Below, one piece after another: positions 49,334 to 57,642 of a DNA stretch of 57,642 bases. This DNA comes from Microvirga vignae (lineage in GTDB: Bacteria > Pseudomonadota > Alphaproteobacteria > Rhizobiales > Beijerinckiaceae): contig NZ_LCYG01000018.1 in assembly GCF_001017175.1 (NCBI RefSeq), positions 1 through 57,642 on the forward strand, given 5' to 3'. The notes beneath the pieces were generated by a model. It did no database searches. It had not been told where the DNA came from and worked only from the letters and a program-made list of their open reading frames with translations. Positions within the stretch are counted from its first letter, which is position 1. Every line of letters begins with the position of its first letter. Made by a program: the position numbers and the translations under genes.

Positions 49334-50326
49334 TTAAATCGATGGGCTCCACTGCACCGGCACGAACCGGAAGCCGCTGCCCTCCTTCGCGATATGGCCC
49401 GTGGCCGGGAAGGGGGCGTGATAGAACGCCACCTGCGCCCTCTCCGTGGCCGCCATGTCGAGCATGCGACGGCGAGTGGCACGGGCTTGGTCCGCATCCA
49501 TATCGAAGATCGCCGACCAATCGGGATTGCGTACGAACAGGGCAGGGTGGTTCGTGACATCCGACATGATCATCAGCTTGGCCGAGCCGGAGGAGAGCAT
49601 GTAGGCCGTGTGGCCGGGCGTATGGCCAGGGGCGGCGATGCTCGTGAGGCCTGGCACGACCTCCTTGTCCATTTCGTAGCGCTTCACGTCCTGAGCGATG
49701 GGGCCGAACACACGGCGCGCGCCCTGGAAAGCGCCCTGCATGGCCTCGGGCGCCTGGTTCATGCGGGCATCGTCCATCCAGAACGCCCATTCGGCGGCAG
49801 GGACCATCACCTCGGCATTCGGGAATACCGCCGTGCCGTCCTTCAGGCGAAGGCCATTGATGTGGTCGCCGTGGAAATGGCTGATGACAACCGTGTTCAC
49901 CTGGGCGGGATCGAAGCCGGCGGCGCGTAAATTCGCCATCCAGCGCCCGGAAGTCGGTGCGCCCATGTCGCCGTTGCCGGTATCGATCAGGGTGATCTTG
50001 CCGCCGTGATTCAGGACGAGGGTGTTGAAGGTGATAGGGAAGGCATCCGTCGGCAGGAAGGCCTCCTGTAAGGCGGCTTGTACGTCTTTGAGCTCTGCGT
50101 TTTTGATGAAGCCTTCGACCGGGCGGCGGGCGAAGCCGTCGTTGATGGCCGTCACTTCAATGTCCCCGACCTTGTAGCGGTAGAAGCCGGGAGCCTGTTG
50201 GGATCGAGAGCCAGAAGAGGCGGTGCTCGGCATGGCTGGGCTGTTCTGGGCCAAGGCGGCGGATCCTCCAAGGGGAGCGGCGGCAAAAGCGGTGCCCGCA
50301 AGAGCGGTACGGCGTGTGATTGTCAT
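49334..50326 (-). CDS. Exported MBL-fold metallo-hydrolase
   Basis: A 330-residue product with GGAGAGG before the ATG. The N-terminus MTITRRTALAGTAFAAAPLG is a twin-arginine-type signal, so it is probably exported folded. The metallo-beta-lactamase motif is VVISHFHGDHINGLR (HxHxDH), with further metal ligands in APGHTPGHTAYML and the aspartate in IMSDVTNHP. The family includes lactonases and other hydrolases; quorum-signal lactone cleavage is possible but unproven. A short serine-rich linker lies between signal and domain. Confidence 0.9.
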   Translation of the reverse strand: MTITRRTALAGTAFAAAPLGGSAALAQNSPAMPSTASSGSRSQQAPGFYRYKVGDIEVTAINDGFARRPVEGFIKNAELKDVQAALQEAFLPTDAFPITFNTLVLNHGGKITLIDTGNGDMGAPTSGRWMANLRAAGFDPAQVNTVVISHFHGDHINGLRLKDGTAVFPNAEVMVPAAEWAFWMDDARMNQAPEAMQGAFQGARRVFGPIAQDVKRYEMDKEVVPGLTSIAAPGHTPGHTAYMLSSGSAKLMIMSDVTNHPALFVRNPDWSAIFDMDADQARATRRRMLDMAATERAQVAFYHAPFPATGHIAKEGSGFRFVPVQWSPSI

Positions 50327-50423
50327 CTGTTTCCTCTCCAACATCGATGCCAGGAGCCTAGAACGGCCCAGCTTCGAAGCAAGAGAATGACCCTTCACAA
50401 CTCGGCGAGGAGCCTGCTGTTCC

Positions 50424-51224
50424 TCAGGATCGTTGAGACTTCAGATGGTGCAAGGCAATGCCGCTCGTGGTAGCGACGTTGAGGGAATCGAAGCCGCCAC
50501 TCATGGGGATGGACACGGTGCGGGTCTGGGCAAGCAGATCAGGCGGCAGTCCCGGTCCCTCCGCTCCCAACAGCAATGCCGTTCGACGCGCAGGCTTCAC
50601 CTGTGAGAGGATCTCTTGGCCCGCCGGAGAGAACGCCAGGATTTCGAAGGATGCACCCTGCAAGGCCCGCACCATCGCATTAGCGGAGGCCACCCGCGTG
50701 AAAGGCACGATGAGGGCTCCGCCCACCGACACGCGCACCGCTTTCCGATATAGCGGATCGCAGCTTTCCTGATCGAGCAGAATGCCCTGCGCGCCGAAGG
50801 CAGCGGCGTTGCGGAAGATGCCCCCGACGTTGTCGTGGTTCGCCAATCCCACCAGACCGACGATCAGCGCCTCTTGCGGGAGTGTTGCCAAGAAGTCTTC
50901 GACCGGGGGCAGCGGCGCCCGCCGGGCCATGGCCAAGATGCCGCGATGGATCGGAAAGCCCACAATGGCGTCCATCACCTGCCGGTTCGCCGTGTAGACG
51001 GGCACATTCGGCGGTAGGTTCTCGAGTGCATTGCTCAAGCTATCGATGCGGTTCTCGGCCAGCAGGAGGGATTCGATGTCAAAGCGCGACTGCTGGAGCA
51101 GGACACGCAGGACGACCTCACCCTCGACGATGAAACGATGCTGTCGTCCGACCAGATCCCGCTCGCGCACCGCGCGATAGGGCTCGATCCGAGGATCGTC
51201 AGGATCGGTAATGGCGATCGGCAT
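50424..51224 (-). CDS. SpoU/TrmH-type RNA methyltransferase
   Basis: A 266-residue SPOUT enzyme. The N-terminal substrate-binding part (VRERDLVGRQHRFIVEGEVV) precedes the knotted SAM domain with LVGLANHDNVGGIFRNAAAF, LLGAEGPGLP and SLNVATTSGIALHHL. It methylates a ribose 2'-OH in rRNA or tRNA; which site is unknown. The start is the ATG at 51224. It is a paralogue of the rlmB gene at 56207, with a different N-terminus. Confidence 0.92.
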   Translation of the reverse strand: MPIAITDPDDPRIEPYRAVRERDLVGRQHRFIVEGEVVLRVLLQQSRFDIESLLLAENRIDSLSNALENLPPNVPVYTANRQVMDAIVGFPIHRGILAMARRAPLPPVEDFLATLPQEALIVGLVGLANHDNVGGIFRNAAAFGAQGILLDQESCDPLYRKAVRVSVGGALIVPFTRVASANAMVRALQGASFEILAFSPAGQEILSQVKPARRTALLLGAEGPGLPPDLLAQTRTVSIPMSGGFDSLNVATTSGIALHHLKSQRS

Positions 51225-51425
51225 CAGCTGTCCTTGTCTCCGACAGAAACGACGTGGTGCGCCTCTTCCTAGAGCCTCGAACCCAAGAGTGGAATGCACT
51301 TTTGCACTTGATCCGATGCTCCCTTCATAGAGCAGCGTATCGTCGGGGCGCGGAACAGGAGGTCCGCGTCAGCGAAAAACTGGGTCCACTTTTGAAGCAC
51401 GATGCGCTCGGTTGGCGCTGCCGGC

Positions 51426-51450
51426 GGAACAACGACTTTGACTCCCGGTT
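51426..51450 (+). promoter_or_regulatory. Candidate EcfG-type promoter
   Basis: GGAAC, 16 bases, GGTT (5/5 and 3/4), 55 bases ahead of the small membrane protein gene at 51506. The same form occurs at 777-801. Confidence 0.4.
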
Positions 51451-51505
51451 AGCCTTCCAGCATTGGCGGGGCCTCTCGGTATGGTCCGCCGCAGGGAGAT
51501 CGACA

Positions 51506-51682
51506 ATGGAATGGGATATTGCAGACGGATGGGTGTGGGGCCTTGTTATCATCGGCGGACCGCTCCTGCTGGGGCTTTTCATGTATGTCTTCAGCGGTCG
51601 CCGCAACCGGCTGAACCGGGTCGAGCGGGAGACCTCAGAGAAGGGCACGCACGACAATTGGGGCAAGGAGCGGATTCACTAG
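51506..51682 (+). CDS. Small single-pass membrane protein
   Basis: A 58-residue product with GGGAGA before the ATG. The N-terminus MEWDIADGWVWGLVIIGGPL leads into one membrane helix ending at FMYVFSGRR, followed by a charged cytoplasmic tail (NRLNRVERETSEKGTHDN). Such proteins with a W-rich start and a short charged tail are frequent among stress-induced genes of Hyphomicrobiales, and an EcfG-type promoter candidate is present. The function is unknown. Confidence 0.6.
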   Translation: MEWDIADGWVWGLVIIGGPLLLGLFMYVFSGRRNRLNRVERETSEKGTHDNWGKERIH

Positions 51683-52007
51683 GGCTCGTGCGGATCGTCT
51701 CGCGAGACTGCCTTGGCATGATGCTCGGTTGGACGAGAGGGGCTCGCACTTTGACCAAGCCGGTTGGCCACTCAGAGGGGGATGTGATAGGACGCATGCG
51801 CCTCATCATCTGCACCTCAGACATACTGTGCCAAGAACTGATGACAGGGTAACTTGTTGAAATAAAAGCAAATGCTAGGATTTTGCCGTGGCATAGAGTC
51901 CCCGGCCCGGTGCTGAGATTGCGTTGACAGGCGCAAAATGCCATAGACGGCCCACTTTTCGCCGTCCCGGCGCTCGTTTTTTGCCTCATCTCTTGGCTTG
52001 TATTCCT
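51683..52007. other. Gene-free interval
   Basis: A 44-codon plus-strand frame near 51718 has no ribosome site and is not called. I see no hairpin or RNA gene. The interval probably contains the promoter of the glycosyltransferase gene. Confidence 0.4.
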
Positions 52008-52826
52008 ATGAATCAGACTGCGCCTACCGATATCCGGCAGCTTAGAGATGCTCGCATACGGCATGATGTGAGTTGCACGATCATCACCTTCAATGAAGCA
52101 GACCGGGTCCGGCGCTGCATCGAATCCGTTCACGGCATTGCGCGCGAGGTCATCGTGGTCGACTCGGGCAGCACGGACGGAACGCAGGACATCTGCCGAT
52201 CCTTGGGCGCTCGCGTCATCCATAATCCGTGGCCGGGGTATGGTCCACAGAAGCGTTTTGCCGAGGATGCGGCCTCTCATGATTGGATCTTCAACCTCGA
52301 CGCCGACGAGTGGTTGAGTGACAGGGTCCGTGCCGAGCTGATTTCAATTCTCAGCCAGCCGATCTCGTCGGATGTGCATGGCTTCCGCTTCCATATCAAA
52401 ACGATCTATCCCGGTGCCGCCAAGCCACGCCTCTGGGCTGACGAGCACAACTATGTCCGCCTTTATAACAGGCGTGCCTGCCGCTTTCCGGACAGCCTGG
52501 TTCACGATGAGGTCAAGCTCGCGAGGTCCAACAGGGTACAGGTACGCCAGCCGATCTATCATGAGACGATCAGGTCGATCCCTCATCTCATCGAGAAGAA
52601 CATTCGATACTTCAAGCTCCAGAAGAGAGAGATCCCGAAGAATCCTGCTTTGGTGCTCATCAGGCTTCCGTTCGAGTATATATTGACGCTGTTCAAGTAT
52701 TATTTCATCAGGCGTCACTTCACAGGCGGTGTATATGGCTTTGCCTTGGCTTCCACGATCGCTTACCTGAGAACATATCGGTTGCTGATCCTCGGATTTG
52801 GTGGAAAAGGCGAAGGCAATCGTTGA
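52008..52826 (+). CDS. Family 2 glycosyltransferase (WaaE/LgtF-like)
   Basis: A 272-residue GT-A enzyme. SCTIITFNEADRVRRCIESV, IVVDSGSTDGTQDICRSL and FNLDADEWLSD (DxD) mark nucleotide-sugar binding. HNYVRLYNRRACRFPDSLVH and the following KNPALVLIRLPFEYILTLFK with a C-terminal amphipathic region match the LPS-core beta-glucosyltransferase group (WaaE/KdtX, LgtF). It probably acts at the inner face of the inner membrane on lipid A-core. The phosphatase gene follows 27 bases later. Confidence 0.9.
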   Translation: MNQTAPTDIRQLRDARIRHDVSCTIITFNEADRVRRCIESVHGIAREVIVVDSGSTDGTQDICRSLGARVIHNPWPGYGPQKRFAEDAASHDWIFNLDADEWLSDRVRAELISILSQPISSDVHGFRFHIKTIYPGAAKPRLWADEHNYVRLYNRRACRFPDSLVHDEVKLARSNRVQVRQPIYHETIRSIPHLIEKNIRYFKLQKREIPKNPALVLIRLPFEYILTLFKYYFIRRHFTGGVYGFALASTIAYLRTYRLLILGFGGKGEGNR

Positions 52827-52853
52827 AGCTGCCTGACGACACGGAAAACTGGA

Positions 52854-53576
52854 TTGCTGAAGTATTTTCAATCTATCGAAACGCGCAATGCCCGTCGTAT
52901 GGCGCGCGTCGTGCGTTGGGATCGTCCCATCCGCGGCACCCGTGATCGGATAGCTGCTTGGGTCAACATGCTCTTTGTTGATCACGGGGTATTTCGGCTT
53001 ATCAATTCGAACCGACACCTTGTTACAGACAAGGTATGGCGCTCTGCGCAGCCTGCCCCGCATCAACTTGCGCGGTTGGCGAGGGCAGGGGTGCGAACCA
53101 TCGTGAATCTGCGCGGACAGCGCGAGCATGGCTCTTGGCAGCTGCAAAGGGAGGCATGCGATAGGCATGGCATGGACCTTGTTGAGCTCACGATCCGCTC
53201 GAGAGCCGCGCCCTCGGTCGGAACGATTCGAGAAGCCAAGAAGGTGTTCGACGGCCTTCGATATCCGGCGCTCATTCACTGCAAGTCCGGTGCAGATCGC
53301 GCGGGATTTGCAGCAACCCTCTATCTCATCCTTCAGGAAGGGGCGTCCGTTGCCGATGCCCGAAAGCAGCTTTCCCTTCGTTATGGGCATATCCGATTTG
53401 GAAAGACCGGTATCCTCGACGCTTTCTTTGACCAGTATCAGAGTGAGGGCGAGGCCGTCGGCATGCCACTCCTTGAATGGGTCGAACAGAAATATTCTCC
53501 GGAAAAGCTAGAGCGTGATTTCCGTCCCTATGCTTTGGCGGATCTGTTGTTGGATAAGGTTCTGCGACGCGAATAG
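52854..53576 (+). CDS. Tyrosine/dual-specificity phosphatase-like protein
   Basis: A 240-residue protein with a CX5R active site: C143 to R149 in IHCKSGADRAG. An upstream NLRGQREHGSWQLQ segment resembles the general-acid region of bacterial DSP-like phosphatases (DUF442/PTP type). The start is a TTG at 52854 with GGAAAACTGGA before it; the ATG at 52899 is an alternative. Placed behind a GT2 gene, it may act on a lipid- or sugar-phosphate or on a regulatory protein of envelope synthesis. Substrate unknown. Confidence 0.85.
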   Translation: MLKYFQSIETRNARRMARVVRWDRPIRGTRDRIAAWVNMLFVDHGVFRLINSNRHLVTDKVWRSAQPAPHQLARLARAGVRTIVNLRGQREHGSWQLQREACDRHGMDLVELTIRSRAAPSVGTIREAKKVFDGLRYPALIHCKSGADRAGFAATLYLILQEGASVADARKQLSLRYGHIRFGKTGILDAFFDQYQSEGEAVGMPLLEWVEQKYSPEKLERDFRPYALADLLLDKVLRRE

Positions 53577-53647
53577 AACACAGGCCATATGGCAAGTGCA
53601 GTTATCTTGTGCGAGTTGAATTTTCTGATCTTTCACCGAGGAAGGAA

Positions 53648-53722
53648 TGGTGCCGGTGGAGAGGATCGAACTCCCGACCTTCGGTTTACAAAACCGCTGC
53701 ACTACCGCTGTGCTACACCGGC
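53648..53722 (-). tRNA. tRNA-Thr (anticodon TGT)
   Basis: 75 nt with encoded CCA. The acceptor GCCGGTG pairs with CACCGGC, the anticodon loop TTTGTAA gives TGT, and the T loop is GTTCGAT. The cloverleaf is complete. Confidence 0.95.
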
Positions 53723-53865
53723 TCTCGCGTGGATGCTGAGGTAGCAGTACCCCGCATGGGATGCAAGTTCCATCGATACAGAAAAATTAAGTGCTCCAGC
53801 GCACCGAAACCATCCTCCCGTTGTGGAATTGTCAGGGAAACGATGGATACGGAGATGCTGCTGTG

Positions 53866-54180
53866 AGTGGCTTAAGTACTTCAAACAGAAACATAAAATT
53901 GCTCTTTGCGAGCAGGATTAAATTCGCTGTGTCCCTCGGGCTCGCGGCTGGCCTGATCGCCATGACGCTCTCGACCGAGGCTGCTCATGCAGCGCCAGCG
54001 GAGCGTCTTGCTGCAAAGACACTCAAGCAGAAGGCGACGGAAGTTGCTGCCAAGGATGTGGAGGAAACGGGCGCCATTCAGGCGAATGCGCCGGACACCT
54101 CGACCTGCGATCGGTCCCGCAAGCGGCTGTTTGTCGAGGGCGAGGGATGGATCGTTCGCAAGGTGACGACCTGCTACTGA
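53866..54180 (+). CDS. Small exported protein, hypothetical
   Basis: A 104-residue product from GTG with GGAG about nine bases upstream. A signal region FAVSLGLAAGLIAMTLS ends near AAHA, followed by a lysine- and alanine-rich helix (PAERLAAKTLKQKATEVAAK). The end CDRSRKRLFVEGEGWIVRKV then TTCY has two cysteines that could form a disulfide and resembles short periplasmic proteins of Hyphomicrobiales. The function is unknown. A shared terminator lies between it and the MHS transporter. Confidence 0.65.
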   Translation, partial: SGLSTSNRNIKLLFASRIKFAVSLGLAAGLIAMTLSTEAAHAAPAERLAAKTLKQKATEVAAKDVEETGAIQANAPDTSTCDRSRKRLFVEGEGWIVRKVTTCY

Positions 54181-54208
54181 TTCTTCGCGCTGCTTCGGCT
54201 CAAAATGA

Positions 54209-54241
54209 AAAGCCCCGCCGTGAGCGGGGCTTTCCGTTTTT
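54209..54241 (+). terminator. Terminator between convergent genes
   Basis: AAAGCCCCGC and GCGGGGCTTT form a 10-bp stem with a 5-base loop, followed by CCGTTTTT. A-rich bases before the stem may let it work on both strands. Confidence 0.88.
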
Positions 54242-54258
54242 CAGCTCATGCGAGGCGC

Positions 54259-55968
54259 TTAGCGCGATCCCTCGTAGGTCATGATGTCGCGATCCTTCGT
54301 CTCCGGCACCAGCAGGAGGCCGACCACGAAGGTCACGAGAGCGATCACGATCGGATACCAGAGGCCGTAGTAGATGTCGCCGGTAGCCGCCACCATCGCG
54401 AAGGCGGTGGGAGGCAGCAGGCCGCCGAACCAGCCGTTGGCGATGTGGTAGGGCAGCGACATCGCGGTGTAGCGAATGCGGGTCGGGAAGAACTCGACCA
54501 GAGCCGCCGCGATCGGACCATACACCATCGTGACGTAGATCACGAAGAGGGTCAGGATGCCGATGGCCTTGAGAGCCTGGGCATTGCCGAGAGCCGAGAA
54601 GAAGCCGTTGACCTTCAGGATGCTCGGGTCGCCTGCCTTCGGATAGCCAGCTTCCACAGCGGCATTGGTGAAGCCCGTGATGTTGGCCGGAACGGCCGGA
54701 GCAAGCGGGGCTTCCTTGCCGTTGAAGGTCACCTTCGTGGGGGTGCCAGCCGCAGCCGGAGCCAGCTCGTACTTGATCGCGGCGCGGGCCAGGGCCACGC
54801 GGGCGACGTCGCACGGGGCGGTGAAGGTGCGGATGCCGACGGGGTCGAACACCGAGCCGCAGGTGGCAGGATCGGCCACGACCTGGACCTTCGCTGTCTC
54901 GAGGGCCTGCGTCAGGTTCGGGCTGACGACGTTGGTGAGAGCGCCGAAGAGCGGGAAGTAGGTAATCGCCGCAATCAGGCAGCCGCCGAGAATCACCGGC
55001 TTGCGGCCGATCTTGTCCGACAGCGCACCGAAGATGACGAAGCCCGCCGTACCGAAAATCAGCGACCAGGCGATCAGGACGTTCGAGGTGAGCAGGTCGA
55101 CCTTAAGAATGCTCTGGATGAAGAACAGGGCGTAGAACTGGCCCGTGTACCACACCACGGCCTGGCCGATGGCGAGGCCGATGAGGGCGATGAGCACCAT
55201 CTTCACGTTGCGCCACTGGCCGAACGCCTCTTTCAGAGGAGCCTTCGACTGGGTGCCTTCCTCCTTCATTTTCTTGAAGGCCGGCGATTCCTGCATCTGC
55301 AGACGAATCCAGACCGAGATGGCCAGCAGCAGCACGGAGAGGAGGAACGGAATGCGCCAGCCTGCAATGGCATAGCCTTCACCGGTCTGGAAGCCTGCCT
55401 CGCCCATCGACATGCGAAGCACGAGAATGACCGCGAGAGACAGCAGCAGGCCGACGGTCGCCGTCGTCTGAATGAAGCTGGTGTAGAAGCCGCGGCGTCC
55501 GACGGGAGCATGCTCCGCCACGTACACGGCAGCGCCGCCGTATTCGCCGCCGAGAGCCAGGCCCTGGAGCATGCGCAGCGCGATCAGGACGACCGGAGCA
55601 ACCCAGCCGATCTGGTTGTAGCTGGGCAGCAGGCCGACCATGAAGGTCGAGAAGCCCATGATCAGGATGGTGACGAGGAAGGTGTACTTGCGGCCGACGA
55701 GGTCGCCGATTCGACCGAAAACCAGGGCGCCGAACGGGCGCACCAGGAAGCCAGCCGCGAAGGCGAGGAGAGCAAAGACGTTACGGGTCGTCACGTCGAA
55801 TGCGGAGAAGAACTGCGCGCCGATGATCGTGGCGAGAGATCCGTAGAGATAGAAATCGTACCATTCGAAGACGGTACCGAGAGAGGAGGCCAGAATGACC
55901 TTCTTCTCTTCCCGCGTCATCGGCCGCGGTGCGGCGGCCGAACGCGCTGTTGTGGCTGCTGTTGCCAT
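54259..55968 (-). CDS. MHS-family metabolite:H+ symporter with large internal insertion
   Basis: A 569-residue MFS transporter. The ATG at 55968 has GGAAGGG upstream. The opening ASSLGTVFEWYDFYLYGSLA and RPFGALVFGRIGDLVGRKYT are typical of the MHS branch (ShiA/ProP/KgtP relatives), which moves organic acids, betaines or proline with protons. MHS members are usually about 430 residues. Here roughly 100 residues between the helix after IGRKPVILGGCLIAAITYF and the helix at LKAIGILTLFVIYVTMVYG form a soluble loop with two cysteines. The substrate is unknown. Confidence 0.88.
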   Translation of the reverse strand: MATAATTARSAAAPRPMTREEKKVILASSLGTVFEWYDFYLYGSLATIIGAQFFSAFDVTTRNVFALLAFAAGFLVRPFGALVFGRIGDLVGRKYTFLVTILIMGFSTFMVGLLPSYNQIGWVAPVVLIALRMLQGLALGGEYGGAAVYVAEHAPVGRRGFYTSFIQTTATVGLLLSLAVILVLRMSMGEAGFQTGEGYAIAGWRIPFLLSVLLLAISVWIRLQMQESPAFKKMKEEGTQSKAPLKEAFGQWRNVKMVLIALIGLAIGQAVVWYTGQFYALFFIQSILKVDLLTSNVLIAWSLIFGTAGFVIFGALSDKIGRKPVILGGCLIAAITYFPLFGALTNVVSPNLTQALETAKVQVVADPATCGSVFDPVGIRTFTAPCDVARVALARAAIKYELAPAAAGTPTKVTFNGKEAPLAPAVPANITGFTNAAVEAGYPKAGDPSILKVNGFFSALGNAQALKAIGILTLFVIYVTMVYGPIAAALVEFFPTRIRYTAMSLPYHIANGWFGGLLPPTAFAMVAATGDIYYGLWYPIVIALVTFVVGLLLVPETKDRDIMTYEGSR

Positions 55969-56206
55969 AGCGTTCCCTTCCATATTGATAAGCCCGGTGG
56001 TCCGGGTCTTCAGGCATCAAGCTGAGCGTCGCCCGCTTGAGCCGAGGCATCGTGGCCACGGGGGCGGCCAAGAATCCCATGGAAGGTGAGGCTAACGCTG
56101 CAGGTACTCTCCACAATTGCCAATTCGTATTTGCGACTTCCGTCTAAGAGCGCTTGAGGCAAAGGAAAAACTCTTTTCCGTCAATCGCTTATGCAGGCAG
56201 AATTGA

Positions 56207-57028
56207 CTAGGCGCCTGGCTTGGCGACGGCTTTGGTCACAGCAAAAAGCGAGATCGCTGCCGCATTGGAGACGTTGAGGCTCTTGATCTCGCCGGGCATG
56301 TCGAGCCGGCCGATCACGTCGCAGCACTCACGGGTCCGCTGCCGCAATCCTTTGCCTTCCGAGCCGAGCACCAGGACGAGAGGCAGTCTCAGCTGCAGCT
56401 CATCGATATTCGCTTCGCCCTCCGAATCGAGGCCGATGCGCTGAAAGCCGCGCTCTCCCAGGGCGGTGAGTGTATCGCCCAGGTTCTTCACGATCATGAA
56501 GGGAACGTGCTCCAGACCGCCGGAGGCGGACTTCGCCAGCACGCCCGTCGCCGCCGGGCTGTGGCGGGCGGTGGTGATGATCGCCTCCACGTCGAAAGCC
56601 GCTGCCGTGCGCACGATGGCGCCTACATTGTGTGGATCGGTGATCTGATCGAGGGCCAGAACCACGCGCTTTCCGCTCAAGGTATCAACAGACGGCGAGG
56701 GCAGGGGATCGGCTTCAACGTAAAGTCCCTGATGGACGGCGTCGGGCTCCAGGAGACGGTTGATATCGTCCGGTCGCACCATCTCGGGCTCCAGGGGGAG
56801 TGGTACGTTCTCCTCCTGGAGGCGGCGCAGGGAGTTCTCCGTGGCGAGCAGGCGGCGAATCGTCCGCTTCCCATTGCGAAGCGCCTCCACCACCGGATGC
56901 CAGCCATAGAGAATCGTGGTGTCGATCTCGTGCGGCGGGCGCCAGGCCTGGGGATCGCGGCGGCCCTGTCTCTTGCCCTGCGGGCGCTGGAAACGGGGCT
57001 TTCGGGAATGGAAGGGGCGCTCGCTCAT
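56207..57028 (-). CDS. rlmB: 23S rRNA (guanosine-2'-O)-methyltransferase
   Basis: A 273-residue SPOUT enzyme. The first 30 residues are basic and disordered; the SpoU_sub_bind domain begins at TILYGWHPVVEALRNGKRTI, and the knotted SAM domain has ALDQITDPHNVGAIVRTAAA, VLGSEGKGLR and SLNVSNAAAISLFAV. RlmB methylates the ribose of G2251 in the ribosomal P-loop. The position ahead of tRNA-Tyr, tRNA-Gly and tuf is conserved in this order. The start at 57028 is chosen over an upstream frame. Confidence 0.93.
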   Translation of the reverse strand: MSERPFHSRKPRFQRPQGKRQGRRDPQAWRPPHEIDTTILYGWHPVVEALRNGKRTIRRLLATENSLRRLQEENVPLPLEPEMVRPDDINRLLEPDAVHQGLYVEADPLPSPSVDTLSGKRVVLALDQITDPHNVGAIVRTAAAFDVEAIITTARHSPAATGVLAKSASGGLEHVPFMIVKNLGDTLTALGERGFQRIGLDSEGEANIDELQLRLPLVLVLGSEGKGLRQRTRECCDVIGRLDMPGEIKSLNVSNAAAISLFAVTKAVAKPGA

Positions 57029-57217
57029 GATGCTCTGGTCTCGTGTGATGAAGGCCTGCCATAGCACAGGGGGCGCGCATTCACGATCTATCTTAGAAAC
57101 ATTGCGCTTTGCTGTTGACACCGGGCATGAGGGTCACCATAAGAGCGCCACCGAGCGGCCGCACCACGGTGGGACGCCTCGGGTGAAGACCTCGGCGCAC
57201 TGCGTCTTGGTTGGCAA

Positions 57218-57302
57218 GGGGGAATGTCCCGAGCGGCAAAGGGGGCGGACTGTAAATCCGCTGGCTATGCCTTCGTAGGTTCGAGTCCTACTTCCCCCAC
57301 CA
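57218..57302 (+). tRNA. tRNA-Tyr (anticodon GTA)
   Basis: 85 nt with encoded CCA. Class II with a long variable arm; acceptor GGGGGAA pairs with TTCCCCC, the anticodon loop CTGTAAA gives GTA, and the T loop is GTTCGAG. Confidence 0.96.
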
Positions 57303-57319
57303 TCCAACCAGCAGGGCAT

Positions 57320-57393
57320 GCGGGTGTAGCTCAATGGTAGAGCAGCAGCCTTCCAAGCTGAATACGAGGGTTCGATTCCCTTCACCCGCTCCA
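57320..57393 (+). tRNA. tRNA-Gly (anticodon TCC)
   Basis: 74 nt with encoded CCA. Acceptor GCGGGTG pairs with CACCCGC, the anticodon loop CTTCCAA gives TCC. It is 17 bases after tRNA-Tyr, probably one transcript. Confidence 0.96.
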
Positions 57394-57619
57394 GCTCTTC
57401 CTCTCAATTCCATTCCTGTACGATTATGCCTCTTTTCAGCCTAAGCTTCGCTTTTGCCGGCGGATGGGCTCGCCAAAAAACCTCGATGGCGGGGCTTTGG
57501 GACGGCTTCTTCGATAATTACCTTCTGCAAGACTGAAATTGGCACTTGCGCATTTGGCGTAACCGCAATATCGGGACGCCTCGGGTTTTTTGTTCCTGGC
57601 CTATGTAAGGTAGAGATCA

Positions 57620-57642
57620 ATGGCGAAGGAAAAGTTTGAGCG
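57620..57642 (+). CDS. tuf: Elongation factor Tu, first codons only
   Basis: The window ends eight codons into a gene reading MAKEKFE and the first bases of an arginine codon, the standard start of alphaproteobacterial EF-Tu. AAGGTAGAG lies before the ATG. The order rlmB, tRNA-Tyr, tRNA-Gly, tuf supports the call. The rest of the gene is outside the window. Confidence 0.85.

Noticed and set aside
54205..56025. 606-codon open frame on the plus strand opposite the MHS transporter
   Set aside because: Antisense shadow of the transporter, with biased low-complexity composition and no recognisable domain. It also runs through a terminator.
57454..57639. 61-codon plus-strand frame before and into tuf
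   Set aside because: It overlaps the tuf start in another frame and has no ribosome site. The interval is better read as the tuf promoter region.
1..57642. CRISPR arrays, rRNA genes and transposase-type insertion sequences
   Set aside because: I looked for regularly spaced repeats, rRNA signatures and DDE transposase motifs with terminal inverted repeats and found none.

Overview
The window is chromosomal DNA from an alphaproteobacterium of the order Hyphomicrobiales, most likely Microvirga or a near relative in the Methylobacteriaceae. The host genes are GC-rich. The case rests on a Hyphomicrobiales-type porin end, HWE-family and hybrid sensor kinases, NepR-type anti-sigma factors, DUF3126, DUF6894 and a BTLCP-type peptidase. 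The terminal order rlmB, tRNA-Tyr, tRNA-Gly, tuf also fits. The genus is an inference; no 16S rRNA gene is present.

Layout. (1) 1-7.9 kb: end of a porin gene, several small envelope proteins, a single-domain response regulator, a NepR-like anti-sigma factor, a large hybrid histidine kinase and an HWE/HisKA_2 kinase. This looks like a signalling cluster tied to the general stress response, although phyR and ecfG are not here. (2) 7.9-9.5 kb: gene-poor DNA with one hypothetical gene. (3) 9.56-24.10 kb: an integrated element in the 3' end of tRNA-Leu(TAA). A 16/17 match to the tRNA end marks the left border, and doublets of CTACAAA lie inside both ends. The element carries decayed podophage-type genes, a serine recombinase with a res-like upstream region, an AT-rich CCTNAGG-rich tract, a row of terminator hairpins and host-type accessory genes. 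A second NepR-like anti-sigma gene sits next to the integrase. The integrase and three phage genes are frameshifted, so the element looks defective. (4) 24.2-57.6 kb: ordinary chromosome. It holds flavin monooxygenase, HxlR/NmrA pair, hydrolase, cysE, gamma carbonic anhydrase, rhomboid protease, patatin, hisI, folE, yidD, thrS, CBS-BON protein, YfhO-like membrane protein, nitroreductase and flavin reductase, CitE/MaoC pair, nadK, cutA, two SpoU-type RNA methylases, GT2 and phosphatase genes, an MHS transporter, tRNAs and the first codons of tuf.

How the parts may work together. In this group NepR holds the sigma factor EcfG, PhyR releases it, and HWE kinases feed PhyR. The window has one chromosomal NepR-like gene beside an HWE kinase, a second on the mobile element, and several GGAAC-N16/17-(C/G)GTT sites of EcfG type ahead of small envelope genes and a BTLCP gene. 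The most interesting hypothesis is that the element carries a handle on the host stress-response switch. All functions are read from sequence motifs and gene order; no database search was run.
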